From Sipunculus nudus (lineage: Eukaryota; Annelida; Sipuncula; Golfingiida; Sipunculidae), in contig CM049312.1 in assembly GCA_026874595.1 (NCBI GenBank), forward strand, positions 29,497,456 through 29,561,455: a stretch of DNA of 64,000 nucleotides, written 5' to 3'. Made by a program: the position numbers and the translations under genes. Below are positions 1-13,870 of this stretch, in pieces. The notes beneath the pieces are model-generated. The model was not told the origin of the DNA, did not search any database, and was given only the letters and a program-made list of their open reading frames with translations. Position 1 is the stretch's first letter. Every line of letters starts with the position of its first letter.

Positions 1-2129
1 TTACAGGAGTACCTCTAGAATACTAACACTAGAGTACCTCTAGAGCATTAGAGGTAGACATTCTCTTTGTGCAGTCTTCAGTCAGACAAGCCATTATATA
101 TAACACCATCACCTTGAATCTGTGGTCTCACAGAGATCAAGTTTAGAGATTCAGATACATATAGATATATATAGATATTTTTGAGGCAAGTACTATGTTA
201 TTAACGCTGACACATATAGATACATATCTAACAGTTCTGATAAACATATACCGCAGGAGCACTGACATATTTGAAGCTGCAGGTGGTGTAACAAATGCAC
301 CACGTTAATTTCACACACACATGAAATGAACATATGGCAAGAGATCAAAACATAACAGCTGTGACTACCACATTACAAGCTTAGCTGCAAAAAAGAGGAA
401 TCACATTTCAGTTTCTGAATTTTTTTTTTTAATAAAAATTATAGATCAATTATTAAGGCAAAACAATGGAGAATAATTTTAAACTTGTGTGATTTTCAAA
501 AATTTAGGTTTCATGAAGGATTTTTGGGTAATTTTTTTTTTAGGTTCATATATCAGTGATACTAACCATAGATGCAAAAAAGGAAGGTTTGTACACTAGG
601 GGTCTTGGTCTGCCTTAGGAAGCTAATGGCTATTACAAATTTCATTCAGTGGCCTCACATTAATAGAAAATGCAATATATTGGCTTCACAGAAAATACAT
701 ACAATTATTTGACAATATTTCAATGAAGTGGCGATTTCAACTGGAATATATGAAAAGAGCCAATAGTAATTTAACTATGAAATTTTGACAAAGATATTAT
801 TTCGAATGAAAATTATTTAAACTGACACCTTGTGAATGATCCCTTTTCATTTAATGTTCAATGATAAATTATGGGAGAGCATGGGAACCAAAAACCCAAG
901 TTCTGTTATACAACCATGTGCTGCCCTCTAGGGCACAATGTGGAAATTATTTTGACAGCACTTGAAACCAAGAACAAAGCACATTCAGACTAAGCTGGAC
1001 ATATCACCTACCTCTGTGAGGCTCAGTCAGTTATAAATATATAAGAAAACGATTGTTATTTGCAGAAAATTTAAGCTTTACTTGTCAGTATACTTAATTA
1101 CTAGTTTGTAGTTCAGATGATTTCAGTTTTCTTTTATAGTTGTAACACTAGCATGGTGGCAGCACCATTAAGTCCTAAATAAGGGCCACCAGATCAGGTT
1201 TTCATGACATTTTCAAAACTTTTAAGAGAGAGAAATTCATTAAATTTTCCCTTGACTTTGGGCATTTCAGAGTGAACTATTTTTGCTGCAAGTCATTACA
1301 ACAAATACTTATTTACAGACAGAAGGAGAATATGGATTATGCCATGATTTTTTTTTAATCCCCCAAATAAATAACTTTTTAAATACTGAATTTTTTAATT
1401 CAAATTCATGACTTTTTGGAATGTGGGAACCCTGTAATTCAATCCGTACAACCTTTCTTGGATAGTCTAGATATTTTTTAATGATCATCATCCATAAAAG
1501 GGGCCCTATTCAAGCTAGGTCAGTCTCTTAGGAAGTGTCATACCATTGTTATTATTTACAGCTTTTCTCCTATGATAAATAGCATTTAGCAGTAGCAGAC
1601 CTAACCAACATTTTGGCAGCAGTTCAAACATGTTGAAACTAAAATAAACCTGTACATCAGCCTGATCTTGCAAAACTGACTGTCTCTGACCACCAATAAT
1701 CAGGTCATGAAAACATGTTTCCTATCTCCATTCATACAGCTAAAGAAAAGCTGCAATCTGGCTAATAATTAGTCAGTATAACTATACGTCACATTGTTTT
1801 TATGGACAGAGCTTTCATTCAAAAACAGTTGTGTGCCTGGCATTGCCTGCCAATGTGGTCTTATATTCAGGGACATGTCTTTTTCTGATTTGATCAGTAT
1901 GTACTTATCATGTATATTTTACTGAGTTTAACATGTAATATTCATTTTTTTCCATGTGTAACTGTTATATTTTTTACTGATACCATATTGTTAGACAACA
2001 TATTGTTATTAGATAATATATCTGTATTGACAGTTTGTGGACACAAACATGAAAAAAAAAAAATATTCCTTTATATATGTCGAGAGAAGAATGAGAATGT
2101 GTTATTATTCTCGCAGTAATTGCAGCTGA

Positions 2130-2625
2130 ATGCGGGATATTGCTAATGCATTTTTCGTGTAGATGGAGGAAAAACGACTGGCCAGCACAGCAGAAAGCCT
2201 GTTTGTGCAAGCAAGCATGATTCAGCCAGACACTCATTAGCAGAGAAGAAACCGACAATCCCCACTTTGTAAGATTATATATGCTATAGACTCTAATCAA
2301 ATAATATGATCACTGAATGAATACGAGGTTACAATTGTTTGATACCAGAATGTATGGCAAAGACCTATAAGGCTGTTAATTCAAGATAAAATTCTGATGC
2401 AAACTGTGCCGAATGCAGCAATTACTTATGTCTTTTCATGTTTCTGTAATATGTTATAACATGACATAAGAAATATGATGAAAAAAAAGTATCAGGATGA
2501 TCAGCAATTAAAAACACTGTCCCGTGCCCATACTGCTGTGTTGAAAGAATGGGCTGGTCAGGCTGAAAGCTAGGGGGCACTAGTTGTTTGCCTGCAATTT
2601 TTAAGCAGGCAGTCATTTACTGCAC
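2130..2625 (+). repeat. Dispersed repeat, partner of 50069-50370
   Basis: Blocks around 2150-2290 (AAAGCCTGTTTGTGCA; CACTCATTAGC) and 2550-2620 (TAGGGGGCACTAGTTGTTT; GGCAGTCATTTACTGC) reappear in reverse complement at 50069-50370. The middle differs in length. Class unknown. Confidence 0.6.
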
Positions 2626-4612
2626 CAACATACATATTGGTATCAGTGATATCCTTTTTTGGCACTGTGTCAGTTGCATTGACAGCAAATGGGATTGGAA
2701 CACATAAACCACCGGCTTAACACTGAGACCAGAGAGTAGTTGTGTGGATACGTGGAAACATAAATTTTACTGATATATCATCAGACTGACATTGACAGGA
2801 AGGAAATATATATGTGTTAAAACAGGAAAAATCTAAAACTTAAACAAAAACAAATTGTGTAATCAAACAGAAAATTTACTACAAGCTCTGCATGTTTGTT
2901 GAGAAACAAATATCTGTTCCTTTAGCTTGGGATTTATCATGACGTGGGTCACATAGGACATTCTTGGACTATCATTCATTATAAATTTTATCATCCCCAT
3001 ATCCAACTTAGAAGTTCAAATGGTCAACCTGCGAGTGCTTTAATACAATACCACCCCACTGTGTTTACATACTGCATAACCCCCCCCCCCAATGCCTGCC
3101 TGTATTAGTGTCTTATTAATACTTTATCACCAAGGGGTTAATCCACTTGAACTCAAGGCACCTACACACAATCAGTGTCAAAGAATAAATCACTTTTATT
3201 ACATTCTTCCAACAGTAAGACCAAAAGTGTCACATACATAAATAACCTCCTTTCTTTTTATTTACTGGGTACTCAGTGGTAAAAATGGATTGTGACTTGC
3301 GGTAAAATGTTCTGCAGATGTACAAAGAGTCTGTACATTTCACTGACCCTTTTTTTGAAATTGTGAAATTACCTGTGAAATTATCATACTTGTAGGTTTA
3401 TGCAAAGCAGCAGCTAATTGATCACCATGTTAATTCTTGATAACAAGACAACCAGTTTTATATATGTATCAGGTTTCAAAAATTCAATTAATAAACATGA
3501 ATAAAATGTTACAGAGAATTATAAAATATATATCCAGGTCCTATATGACAGCAGTTTTCAAGGAATAACTATTAAATCAAATCATTACACGCCTGAAAAT
3601 GCCTAAAGCATTTCAAAGTGGTAAACCTACTGTATGCTAGTTAATCTCAAACTGGAAAAAGTAAATTTATTTGAGCAGGTACGCCCATCAGCAGCTTATG
3701 AACGAGCTTACAAAATCAATATTCGAATATCTCTTGAGGGACACATACACTGGTTGTGATTAACCACATTGCTCAAGTAAATTAGTGTTCATATGACTGG
3801 TGTCTAGTTATGCTGCTAGCTATAGCCCGTTTCATTACCTCATGTCCGTCTGTTTTTCACTATGAAAATATTTATTAGTAATATTTTAAAGGCACAACAA
3901 ATTTTAATTTATGGTAGAGGATTAAAGGGTCTATTTTTCAAGGTGGTGAATCAATACCTACCTTGCGTCTTCTTTAAGAAACAGAATTATTTAAACATAT
4001 GAGAAATCAGTCTACATTTTACAACATATCAGACCTATTGGTGGCAGTCAAGGGCATTTGTCACATACAAAAACAGCCTCAACTGACAGCTGCTGACTGG
4101 ATGATGTGATGTAAACAATCCAAAAAATATAACCTGCTAAGATATATGTTCAAAAATTTTAATAATTGTTCTAAAAATTTACATCATTTTTGTTATGACC
4201 AATTTTACATCATAATCATAGTGACAGAAAACAACCTGCACTTTTGCACATGTCCCTTGATCACTGTTGTTGTAATGGTTTGTTTATCACAAATAATAAT
4301 AAGCAAACCAATGAGAATTCAGCAGATCTAATGCAATCTGCTCTGGCCTTCTCGATCAGAAAAAGCCATGAATTGAGGTGACAAACTGGAAACGTGCGGC
4401 TCTGTCTGATGAATATATGTGGCAAGAGACTGAACAAGACAATTTTTTTTCAGTTCTATGTGCATGCAAGAGCTTAGTTCGTATAATTCTGTGTTAGGTG
4501 ACCAAGGTCAGGATAAAATAGTCTATAGATACTGCTGGTTGCTATGGGGTCCTCAAAAACTCTTTTCTTAACTTTGTTCTCCATTACTATCACAAAGTTA
4601 TTATCCATGATT

Positions 4613-4796
4613 ATAAGATTTCAGGGGCCTGGACAAATGAGTGGTAAAATGCTCGGCCTTCTCTGCTGGCAACCCGGGTTCGATTTCCGGCGTGGTGTTA
4701 AGAGTGGATTGATGTGGCCCGTCCAAGGTTGGTGGTTTTCTCCGGGATCTCCTGTTTCAATGTTAATTAAATAAAGTTTATATTTATAGGATTTCA
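4613..4796 (+). mobile_element. tRNA-derived SINE with target duplication
   Basis: The body at 4624-4785 starts GGGGCCTGGAC. It has an A-box-like GAGTGGTAAAATGCTCGG and a B box GGTTCGATT at 4677-4685, then a non-tRNA body ending in an A/T-rich tail. Flanks ATAAGATTTCA (4613-4623) and ATAGGATTTCA (4786-4796) match at 10 of 11, as expected of an LINE-mobilised target duplication. Confidence 0.8.
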
Positions 4797-6972
4797 AGGG
4801 TCTGTGTCTGAACATAGCATGCTCTACAATTCAATAGTTCTTAATTGACAGTATACTTCCAATTACTATTACTGATAATAATGCCCTGAAAAAAAGTGTG
4901 CTCTTTCTGTCATAATACCTCTGAGTGGTGAAAATAAATGTATTTTGAGTGAATAGAGGAAAGAGGCAAAAACTGTTAAGCCTGGTACTTCTACTAATAG
5001 TACTATACAACAGGGAAATATTGGAAACTAAACCATGGGCAAAGAAAGCATCAACTTGCAAATTAAATACAGAAGCTGAAAGAGGGAATGTTATATGCAT
5101 GTTTGTATCACTTTATACCAGCTGGTTCCAGTAAATCAATTTGTTTAATTACTGGCCCTTGAGGTTCTTACACTGAAAAGTAATGACCACAATTTCAATT
5201 TTTAAATACTGATTTTAAGCAAAGAGACTATTAAAGGCATACCATGACCAGAACGGACCTTTAAATGATGGGACAATTATGTTGATAAACACATCTAGTT
5301 GCAACACACATTAAATGCAGGCAACACCTGTGCCCGGTGTGTACATGTATGTAGATAGCTTGCTGCTATCTCTAGGCTATATAAAGTATATTACAATATA
5401 ATTGTTTTCACATACATGTTGAAACTATTCTATTATTCAGAAAATATAAAAAAAGTATCCATAACGCATGCAAGAGTGTGTGAACTAATTTAATGAAGTT
5501 CACCTGGCTGAATGATGAGATAGCACAACAGGTTTCCTTTGGCATAAGTATTTAAGTCAACCTAAAAGTGTTATGTGCACAACATATATACACTGAAAAG
5601 TATGGACAACGTTAGAAATATTCAGTTTGATGGTAGCTTTGACCACACACTTTTGCTTCCAATCGGCATGTTCTAAAGTGGTTCTTTGATTGCATGTGCA
5701 CAGCATTATTGCGGTAATAAATACTACAAATCTGCATTCTATGGAATACATGCCTCTGCCAAGTGGGAGGACCATACTGTGGGATGCTCCACATCTCCTG
5801 CTTGCATTCACTTTTTGGCCCATATTTTAAGGTTCGATCATGAAAAATTGATTCTACATTTGTGAATATTTCTTGATGATGTTCCTGAATGCAGATCATT
5901 AACTACTGTAGTCAGATCCAAAACAAAATCTATTTGATTTTTTACTGGCCTATTCCTGAAATTCCCTGAAAATTTCATGCAATTCCGAGCATGCCTGTAA
6001 GAGCTATGTAATGAACAAACACACACAAGAATGTGGATGTGAGCCCACTGACAGAGGCAACAAGAAAGGGGTAAAGCTGGCTATACTGGATTTAGAAGGA
6101 TTGCTGGCAATGAAGACATGCAGCACGTAAAATTAACGCCTGACCCCCTAAAATTGCAGGTAGTTTTCAGAGGGGTCCGGTAAATGTCAACCAGGCACCA
6201 GACCCCTTTTCAGGCATTTTTTTTACCATTCATGTTATTCTTACAAAAAGACAAGCGCAGGTCTGTTGACAGTTGTAATGTTACCCTTCTGACGCCAAAC
6301 TGAGTACACCGCCTGTGGGTTGGCTTGCTCTTAAAATAGAATTTTTCTATATATGGAAAAAATACTGGTAACCTATGATCACAAAAAGTTGTTTGCATAC
6401 AGTGTCATAGACTGGTAGCACACTAACACTCCTCTGGGCCAATTGTTTAGTTTTCTGCCTGAGAGAAGTAGATTAACAAACAACCATACAGGGTTGGATG
6501 GAATTCTGTGGGGTCCAGCAAATTATTTTGGGTACCTGACCCCATTCCGGATGGATAAAAAGTTTATTTTCTTCCCTGGACATGTATGGGTCATTCCGCA
6601 GTAAAATGAGCAATTACCTAAATATCTGGTCTCTCCTTATTCATTCATCAGCAAGTAGTTAAAGGTTTTACACAAATACATATAGTTAAATACCTTGGCA
6701 TGGGTTCTCCATCCATCCAAACTGAGATAATAAAGAATGGATTATTACTTGTGCAGGCCCGTCCCAATATATGCACTTTCAGACAAATAGCATGTCTCCT
6801 GAGCAAGGAGCTAATATATTAGGTCATTTGGTAGAGTAGATAAAGAACTCATTCATTATCTTAATTAGCTAAATTAAAATACACAATAAGGTGTTCAGAT
6901 TCCATTGTTGCTTGAAGCAATTGTTGCCTCTAACATTTTTTGCGAGCATTTCTGATCTGTCCCCCAGTTTTG

Positions 6973-9213
6973 AGTCAACTCCGTCACAAAAAGAATTATA
7001 TCCAAGCAAAATGACAGTTACATATTTATATCTATACAAAGCCAAATATAAAATGTTGCATGGACATACTTTATCCATGAAACACTGTTTTATACATAAC
7101 ATGTATCTAGTATCAGAAATGGAACCCTTTATGTCTTCATCCTGGAGGGTGGAAAATTAACGTGTCAACTCCGTCACAGCTTTTTCACCCTCATAAATAG
7201 ATAAATGGGTAAAATGTTATTATGTTCAAGAAAAACATGTGTTTTTTGTTCAAAATCTTTAATAACTGGCTTATAACGTGATTTTCAAAAAAATTATAAA
7301 TTAAAAATCAAGCATTTGTCAACTCCATCACAGTCAACTCCGTCATGTGATGGAGTTGACATGTCTGTATTTTGAGCACTGATTACTTAACAAAGCTTTC
7401 ACCATTATTATATATACTAATATATTGTATATTCCATTAGATTGCAACTATATTTTATGTGTAAGCTTAATTATTATTCAATTTATTTAGTTCCAGGCAA
7501 TATTAATGATTTATGAATTGGCTAACTAATGAAATACATTTTGGTATTCCCACCTGATACATCCACTGCTTTTTATATAACTGAATACTTTCATTTTTAA
7601 CAGCATGGGCAATTGGCAATCTAAATTATTTAAAAATAAAATGAAGCTAGATATGATACAGGGCATTCACTCTTGAAGCCTGTGTTCCATATAATCAATA
7701 AAGATATTCTTATGACCCCAGATGCATAGTGGTTTCATTCTGCTAAAGAGTGTCAGGCCTGTACCTTGAACTACAATATCCAAAGTCATTTAGAATACAT
7801 TTGCTAGATTTTGACAGCATTTAATACATCCTGTCCCAGCAGGAAAACCTAAGCATGTTGCAGCAGACTTGGTCAATTATTGTGCTATAATATATTTTTC
7901 ACTGTGGACATTAATCTGATTAATTATTCATATGTCCATTGTATGACATTTGATTGTAGACATGCTGCATAAAATAAAAAAAAAAAAATGGTGTCAATTC
8001 CTCTTTTCCTGCTAACACGCTGCTTCTGGTTCCCACAAAAGACAGTGGCAACATAATAACAGAATCTTTTTTGCAAATGCAGACACTGATGAAGATGACT
8101 CCATGACACCTGGTATTGTTCTTCAGTTTCTGTAAAACCAGTTTCATTGTTTAATGTAACTGTTAATTTGGTTCACTAAATAGTTTTCCACTTTTGAACT
8201 GGTCATTGTGTGCAAACAGAAACTTTTTCACTACCTGTAACTCTGTTGTTGAAACATCCAGAGTCAATAGTACCAATCTTGTTGGATATATTATCTAGTT
8301 AGGATTATGAATAATTGCAACTTCTTGCATCACTTTGGCATATTTGGCAGCTGATGGACAGTTCCAGTCCTCTAGTGGTCAGCAAAAAGAAGGCAAAACT
8401 GAATCTACAACCCTCCAAAGAGCAGCCCCATCTCATCTTAAGGTCTTTTACCCTGTCTCGCCTCCCAGAGATTTAAATGGCCTTTAAAATATTTCAAGAC
8501 ATCTACAGACCCCAAAACTGACAAGGAAAAGGAAATTTAAATCAACTGTAGGATGTCTAATCATTTTGAATTACCTGTGCTGTATACTTTAAATATTTTA
8601 AACATACAGTCAAGTTGTTTTCATAAGTTTGCAGAGAAATATTTAGTTATGCGACAACAGATTTTCTTCTGTCAGCCAGAACTTAAATATGAGCCAATTT
8701 ATGTGACACAATCAAGTGCTGGTCAATAAAAATTTTAAATACCATTTAAGGAAATATTTGATCATAGAAGACTTGTGCATGAAAATAATTAAGAGATTTA
8801 TAAAGTCATATGTTAGAGTATACCAGTCAAAAGCCTGTTCTGTCAACTCCGTCACAAATACTCATGGTCTTTGCCAGCTAAATATTATCAAGGGGATCAT
8901 TTAACTACACAGATTTTTCTGTTATAAATGTAAATAAAGGAAATCTTGATTTATCTAATGATGATTTAATCTGTTTTTATTAGAATAATTGTCTTTACCT
9001 GAGAAAAAGAATTAAAGAAAAAAATAGTTTTTGATAAAGTTTGCAATTTTCTTAACATTTTTTGTAAATACATTGGTCTAATTCATAAGGAAAAGTTTTA
9101 TTTAATTTTCCAAGGGAGGAATGATGATATGCCATTGTCTTCTATTATTTAACTGGTGTCATCTCCTTAATTTTTGTATTTCAGATCAATTAACATGACT
9201 GTGACAGAGTTGA
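6973..9213. repeat. Dispersed TGTCAACTCCGTCAC motif cluster
   Basis: The motif or a one-base variant occurs at 6973-6987, 7163-7177, 7317-7331, 7333-7345 and 8841-8855, with an inverted form at 7346-7360 and a decayed inverted form at 9201-9213. At 7333-7360 two copies face each other and form a 28-bp near-perfect palindrome. The motif is GC-rich against an AT-rich background. Confidence 0.6.
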
Positions 9214-9872
9214 AAAAGTGTTTTACTGAGCTTTGGATGATTGTTATTTTCAAAAAGGACTTTGCTGTTTAAGCTTGGCCTATATGTGTTAGTGAAACTA
9301 GACATCTCTGCCTACATGTGCTACAAATTTAAGCCAGATATGACAAAAAAATTTTTTGACCAAGCAGAATCACCAATTTGCCCAATTTACTGTGGAATGA
9401 CCCGTATACAGAGCATAAGCTTAGAGCACTCCAATCACAGTTCAAGTTGTGAAAGTATGTAGACCCATCTCCAACAGGATTATTAATTTCCCGGGAAATA
9501 AGCATATTTCCCAGGGCAGTGGGAATACCCGGGAATTCCCGGGATTTCCTGGGAAATAAAGGGACTAAGGAATTGAGTTACATATTTCTAAATTGTATTT
9601 TGTTTTAGCTTGTTTTTGCAGAGATATATCATATATATTGATTTAGTAAGCTGAAGAGGAGGCCAAGGAAACAAAAGACACCTGTTTTCTGATTTTGTTT
9701 TTCATCAACAATCCAACTGTAACCTTGTTGTATTATGTCGTAAGAAATCACAAGGACCCATATACGAGAGCAGAAACTGAGTACTACTGAGCAACTCCGA
9801 GGTCTCAGAAACACCTCATATTGGGGGTAGTATAAACTAATGATCATTGATGTAACTATTGTTCTTTATCCT

Positions 9873-9900
9873 GCCTGCTTTGATAATCATCAAAGCAGGC
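9873..9900. repeat. Perfect 12-bp-stem hairpin
   Basis: GCCTGCTTTGAT, loop AATC, then ATCAAAGCAGGC. It lies inside the hAT-like element; role unknown. Confidence 0.7.
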
Positions 9901-10511
9901 AGTCGAAGCAGGCTGTTATGTCTTTGATGGCTTGGGATGGATCTAACATAATACCTGTGATAGCATGCATGACTGGATAAGAAACCACAAGGACCCATAT
10001 GTGATTTTGGATTAATAATATATGCTTTGAGGTGATGTGGCAAATACTAATTGGTACTTTAAAGTTAGATATTATTTTTACAACATGAAAACACTTTTTA
10101 CATGAATACACAAAAGAATCTGAATATACCGGTATTTAAAAATACATGTATCAAGCTGTCTTCACTGTAAACAATTGAGCAGTTTTCTTTTTGTGAAAAT
10201 GGAATGTTTTATGAAGTTAAATTTATAACAAGTGACCCAAGGGTCATGACGCTCAGCCAACTGACATGTTGACAATATGTCCTTGCACAGACAACTAATT
10301 AAGATAAAGTAGGTGGCATCATTGTTCATGCATATTAGCTTAAGTTCATCAAGACCCATAAGCACAACAAATCTGATGCCAAACCAACTGGCCTTTCATG
10401 AGGAATCTGGCAATTTGTGTGTATTTTGCATTATTTCCTGCTAACAGACGATGGCTTCTTTTAAGGTCTCAAATAATAGAGAAAAAAATCATAAAAAATT
10501 AAAAAAATACA

Positions 10512-11440
10512 GGTGGCACCACCAGTCAGCAGAAACTGATGAAAAACTCCATGATGAATATCCATGCAAAGAATCATGGTGATCAATGCATTAGTTGTTC
10601 AGATGTGTAAAATTTTTCATTATTCTGGGGGGTACTTTGGAGCCCCATAGCTTGAAGAATATGGGTAACAGAAACCTCATTCCAGGTTTCCAAGGAGAAT
10701 CTTCATGGACCTCTCTGGATGTTAAGTAAGAAGATTTCAGGTCCAGTAGTTATGATTCGTCCCTTGTTAACGGACACACAGCCAGATGGCCGGACGGCTG
10801 GCAGACAAAGAGTGATCACTATAGCTCAGGTGACTTACAGTCAGCTGAGCTAAAAACAAGGTGGCGCCACCAGTCTGCTGGAACTGATAAACACTTCATC
10901 ATTAATATACATGCAAGAAATCAGGGTGATATACATTCGTTGTTCAGATACTGGAGCTTTTGTATCAAATTTTTTAATATTTGGGGAGAACATCTGAGCC
11001 CCATAGCTCAAAGGATATGGGTAACAGAGACCTACATTTAGGTTTCCAAGTAGACTTTTCATGGACCTCCCTGCATGTCAAGAAAGAAGATTCTAGGTTC
11101 AGTTGTTACGATTTGTGCCCTGTTAACAGATGATCGCATCTTTTAATGTCTCTAGAATAGAGAAAAAAAATTGTAAAAAATAAAAAAAAATACAGGTGGC
11201 GCCACTAGTCTCCAAAAACTGATGAAACTCTAGATGATCAATATCAATGCAAAGAATCATGGTGATCAATGCATAAGTTGTTCTGAAACTTGAGCATTTG
11301 TATCAAATTTTTCAATATTCTGGGGGGATTCCCGGTCCAGGGGTTAAAATTTGTGCCTTGCTAACGGACAGATGGCCGGATGGACAATAAGTGATCGCTA
11401 TATCTTTGATGACTTACAGTCAGCTGAGCTAAAAAATGAG
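10512..11440. repeat. Tandem, roughly 340-bp units of an AGCTCAGCTGA-type repeat
   Basis: Three units start with AGGTGGC(A/G)CCAC(C/T)AGTC near 10512, 10860 and 11195. The first and third end in CAGTCAGCTGAGCTAAAA. Each unit carries GGTAACAGA...TTTCCAAG and a GATGGCCGGA segment. A near-perfect inverted repeat TAGCTCAG(G)TGACT/AGTCA(G)CTGAGCTA lies at about 10822-10852. A reverse-oriented relative begins at 50504. Confidence 0.6.
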
Positions 11441-11662
11441 TGGACTATGACTAATATTCCTGAATAAACACTGGTTTACCTTTGTTAGTTCAGTTAGTTG
11501 AATAAAACACATATTTAGAGAGTGTTTTTTTCCTTATTTCTCTCTCACATTATTATTATCCAGGGGGTATTTCCCAGTAATTCCTAGATGGTAGTATTTG
11601 AGCTGTATTTCCCAGGGCAGGAATTCCCACCAACATTCCCATTCAACAACCCTGATCTCAAA

Positions 11663-12904
11663 TGAGGGACCATGCAGTTTAAATGGATCCAAATCAAAAT
11701 ATAATAATCCATTCATCAGACCCAGATTTGGCAGTTTTAGGATGTACACACTATAACAGTTATATAATACAAACAGTATACAAACAACTTAAAGGTTATT
11801 TCAAAAGATAATTTAAATAAAGTATATTAAATTGTATATCCTTCTCAGTGGAGGCTTCTATCTGTGTATTTAACTTACTATTTTACTTGTGAAATGGAAA
11901 TTATAATATAATGTCTGTTGCCTGCACTAATATTTGCCCTGGTGCTAGTAGACTATTATTTAGGCAGCATTCTGACTACAACAGTTCATTTTCCATCAAA
12001 TTGCCTGTTTAAGATTACATGATAGCAAAGGCAGCTCTGTTATCTACAGTAATGTACATAGAGAAATATCACAAGAAACCGCCCTTGCATGACCCACATT
12101 TTGCATTCACATTTCTCCGCACAAATTCTGCTCTGTCAATCAAATTTGGCACTTTCCATAACAAACCAATCATCAGTGTATTTATCCATCCAGTTTATGC
12201 AAATGTAAGCTATTTAGCTGTTACTGAGGTAAGGAGGTCCTTCCTGATAATAATAATATTTATGATAATAATAATCATTATAATTATTATGTGTTTTTAT
12301 AACCTTTTACTTAACAATATCATAAGTAATAAGTGACATTTGCGTTTGATATTAAAAAGCAGAGAAACTCTTGAAACTAGTTTCTTTAAACCCTAAACAT
12401 ATTTCCTATATGTATGTGTTCCATCTGGCAAGTTCAAAAATGCAAGGCCCTAATTATATAAACTCCTACATGAATGATCACATGATGTATGAAACTGAAT
12501 CCTTCATGCTTATCTAGGGTATTTATAAACAACAATAAAAGCCCAAGGTCAGTGCAGCTACACAACACTGAAGGCATGGCCTCCAGATATGATCAGTCAC
12601 AGGTGATGGCCTACATCACACTGTAAACTTTACCTGTTTGCGGCCACATAAATCATTCATGCAGGCCACTGACTGTATTTAGCATTAACATCTAGTCAGC
12701 TTATTACAAGTTACATGCTTAGCTTGTGTGTGGAGCCTTGGAACACCTGACCTATTTCTGGCCCACTGCTTGATAAGAAAGACCTGGCCTTCTATACAAA
12801 TCTTTGGCAAGATCCTACAGGATTGTTGCCAAAATGTCCTTCACTTGAAGAAAAATACAATTTTTGTTCATGTGTTTGTATTAAAACATACTGGCCATGC
12901 GAAG
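11663..12904. other. Intergenic, nothing recognised
   Basis: AT-rich, with an ATAATAAT-type low-complexity patch at about 12246-12290. No coding or RNA feature is supported. Confidence 0.6.
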
Positions 12905-13870
12905 CCATACAAATCCCATGAACAGACCAGCTTGCAGAGCTGTGTGACACCCAAGTAATAAACAGAGCAGATGGCAGAGCTGTGTGACACCCGAGAAATG
13001 AACAGACCAGCTGGCAGAGTTGTGTGACATCCCAGAAATTAACAGAGCAGCTGGCAGTGCTGTGTGACTTCCAGGTAGGAACTGACCAGCTGGCAGGGCT
13101 GTGTGACAATTCCCAAATGAACAGACCAGCTGGCAGGGCTGTGTGACAACTCCCGAATGAACAGACCAGCTGGCAGAGTTGTGTGACATCCCAGAAATGA
13201 ACAGAGCAGCTGACAGAGCTGTGTGACTTCCAAGAAAGGAACTGACCAGCTGGCAGGGCTCTGTGACAAATCCCAAATGAACAGACCAGCTGGCAGATTT
13301 GTGTGACAACTCCCAAATGAACAGACCAGCTGGCAGAGTTGTGTGACATCCCAGAAATGAACAGAGCAGCTGAAAGAGCTGTGTGACTTCCAAGAAAGGA
13401 ACTGACCAGCTGGCAGGGCTCTGTGACAACTCCCAAATGAACAGACCAGCTGGCAGATTTGTGTGACAACTCCCAAATGAACAGAGCAGCTGGCAGAGCT
13501 GTGTGACTTCCAAGAAAGGAACTGACCAGCTTGCAGGGCTGTGTGAAAACTCCAAAATTAACAGACCAGCTGGCAGAGTTGTGTGATATCCCAGAAATGA
13601 ACAGAGCAGCTGGCAGAGCTGTGTTACATCCAAGAAAGGAACTGACCAGCTGGCAGGGCTCTGTGACAACTCCCAAATGAACAGACCAGCTGGCAGATTT
13701 GTGTGATATCCCAGAAATGAACAGAGCAGCTGGCAGAGCTGTGTGACATCCAAGAAAGGAACTGACCAGCTGGCAGGGCTGTGTGACAACTCCAAAATAA
13801 ACAAACCAGCTGGCAAAGCTGTTTTACAGTTGAGAAATCATCAAATGAGCCAGCACAGCTGTGTGACAAC
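12905..13870 (-). repeat. 40-bp minisatellite, about 23 units, with higher-order pattern
   Basis: The consensus unit on + is built around ACCAGCTGGCAGAG, TTGTGTGACA and CCCAGAAATGAACAG; the unit is 40 bp. Sub-types recur in order, so blocks of four units (160 bp) repeat, for example near 13168 and 13328. No unit carries a stop on the minus strand in its usual form, and 40 is not a multiple of 3, so several minus-strand frames stay open for up to 311 codons. Edge units are degenerate. Confidence 0.9.

Larger units (their letters stand above)
1..9466. other. Intergenic, AT-rich, no supported gene
   Basis: Open frames here are all short and unlike any protein I know. Contents: a repeat at 2130-2625 with an inverted partner at 50069-50370, a poly(C) run near 3080-3090, a SINE at 4624-4785, and a recurring TCAACTCCGTCAC motif between 6973 and 9213. 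It may include introns or UTR of a gene lying to the left; I cannot tell. Confidence 0.6.
9467..11662. mobile_element. Composite hAT-like element with 8-bp flanking duplications
   Basis: The body at 9475-11654 begins CAGGATTATTAATTTCCCGG and ends ATTCAACAACCCTG. Subterminal regions at both ends carry repeated TTTCCCGGG/TTTCCCAGGG words. Flanks are ATCTCCAA (9467-9474) and ATCTCAAA (11655-11662), 7 of 8 identical. CAGG-type ends plus 8-bp duplications fit the hAT superfamily. No transposase frame remains. A different repeat (10512-11440) is nested inside. Confidence 0.6.

Noticed and set aside
4624-4700. tRNA gene
   Set aside because: A and B boxes are present, but the cloverleaf is not convincing, a long non-tRNA body follows, and there is a second copy at 23817; it is a SINE.
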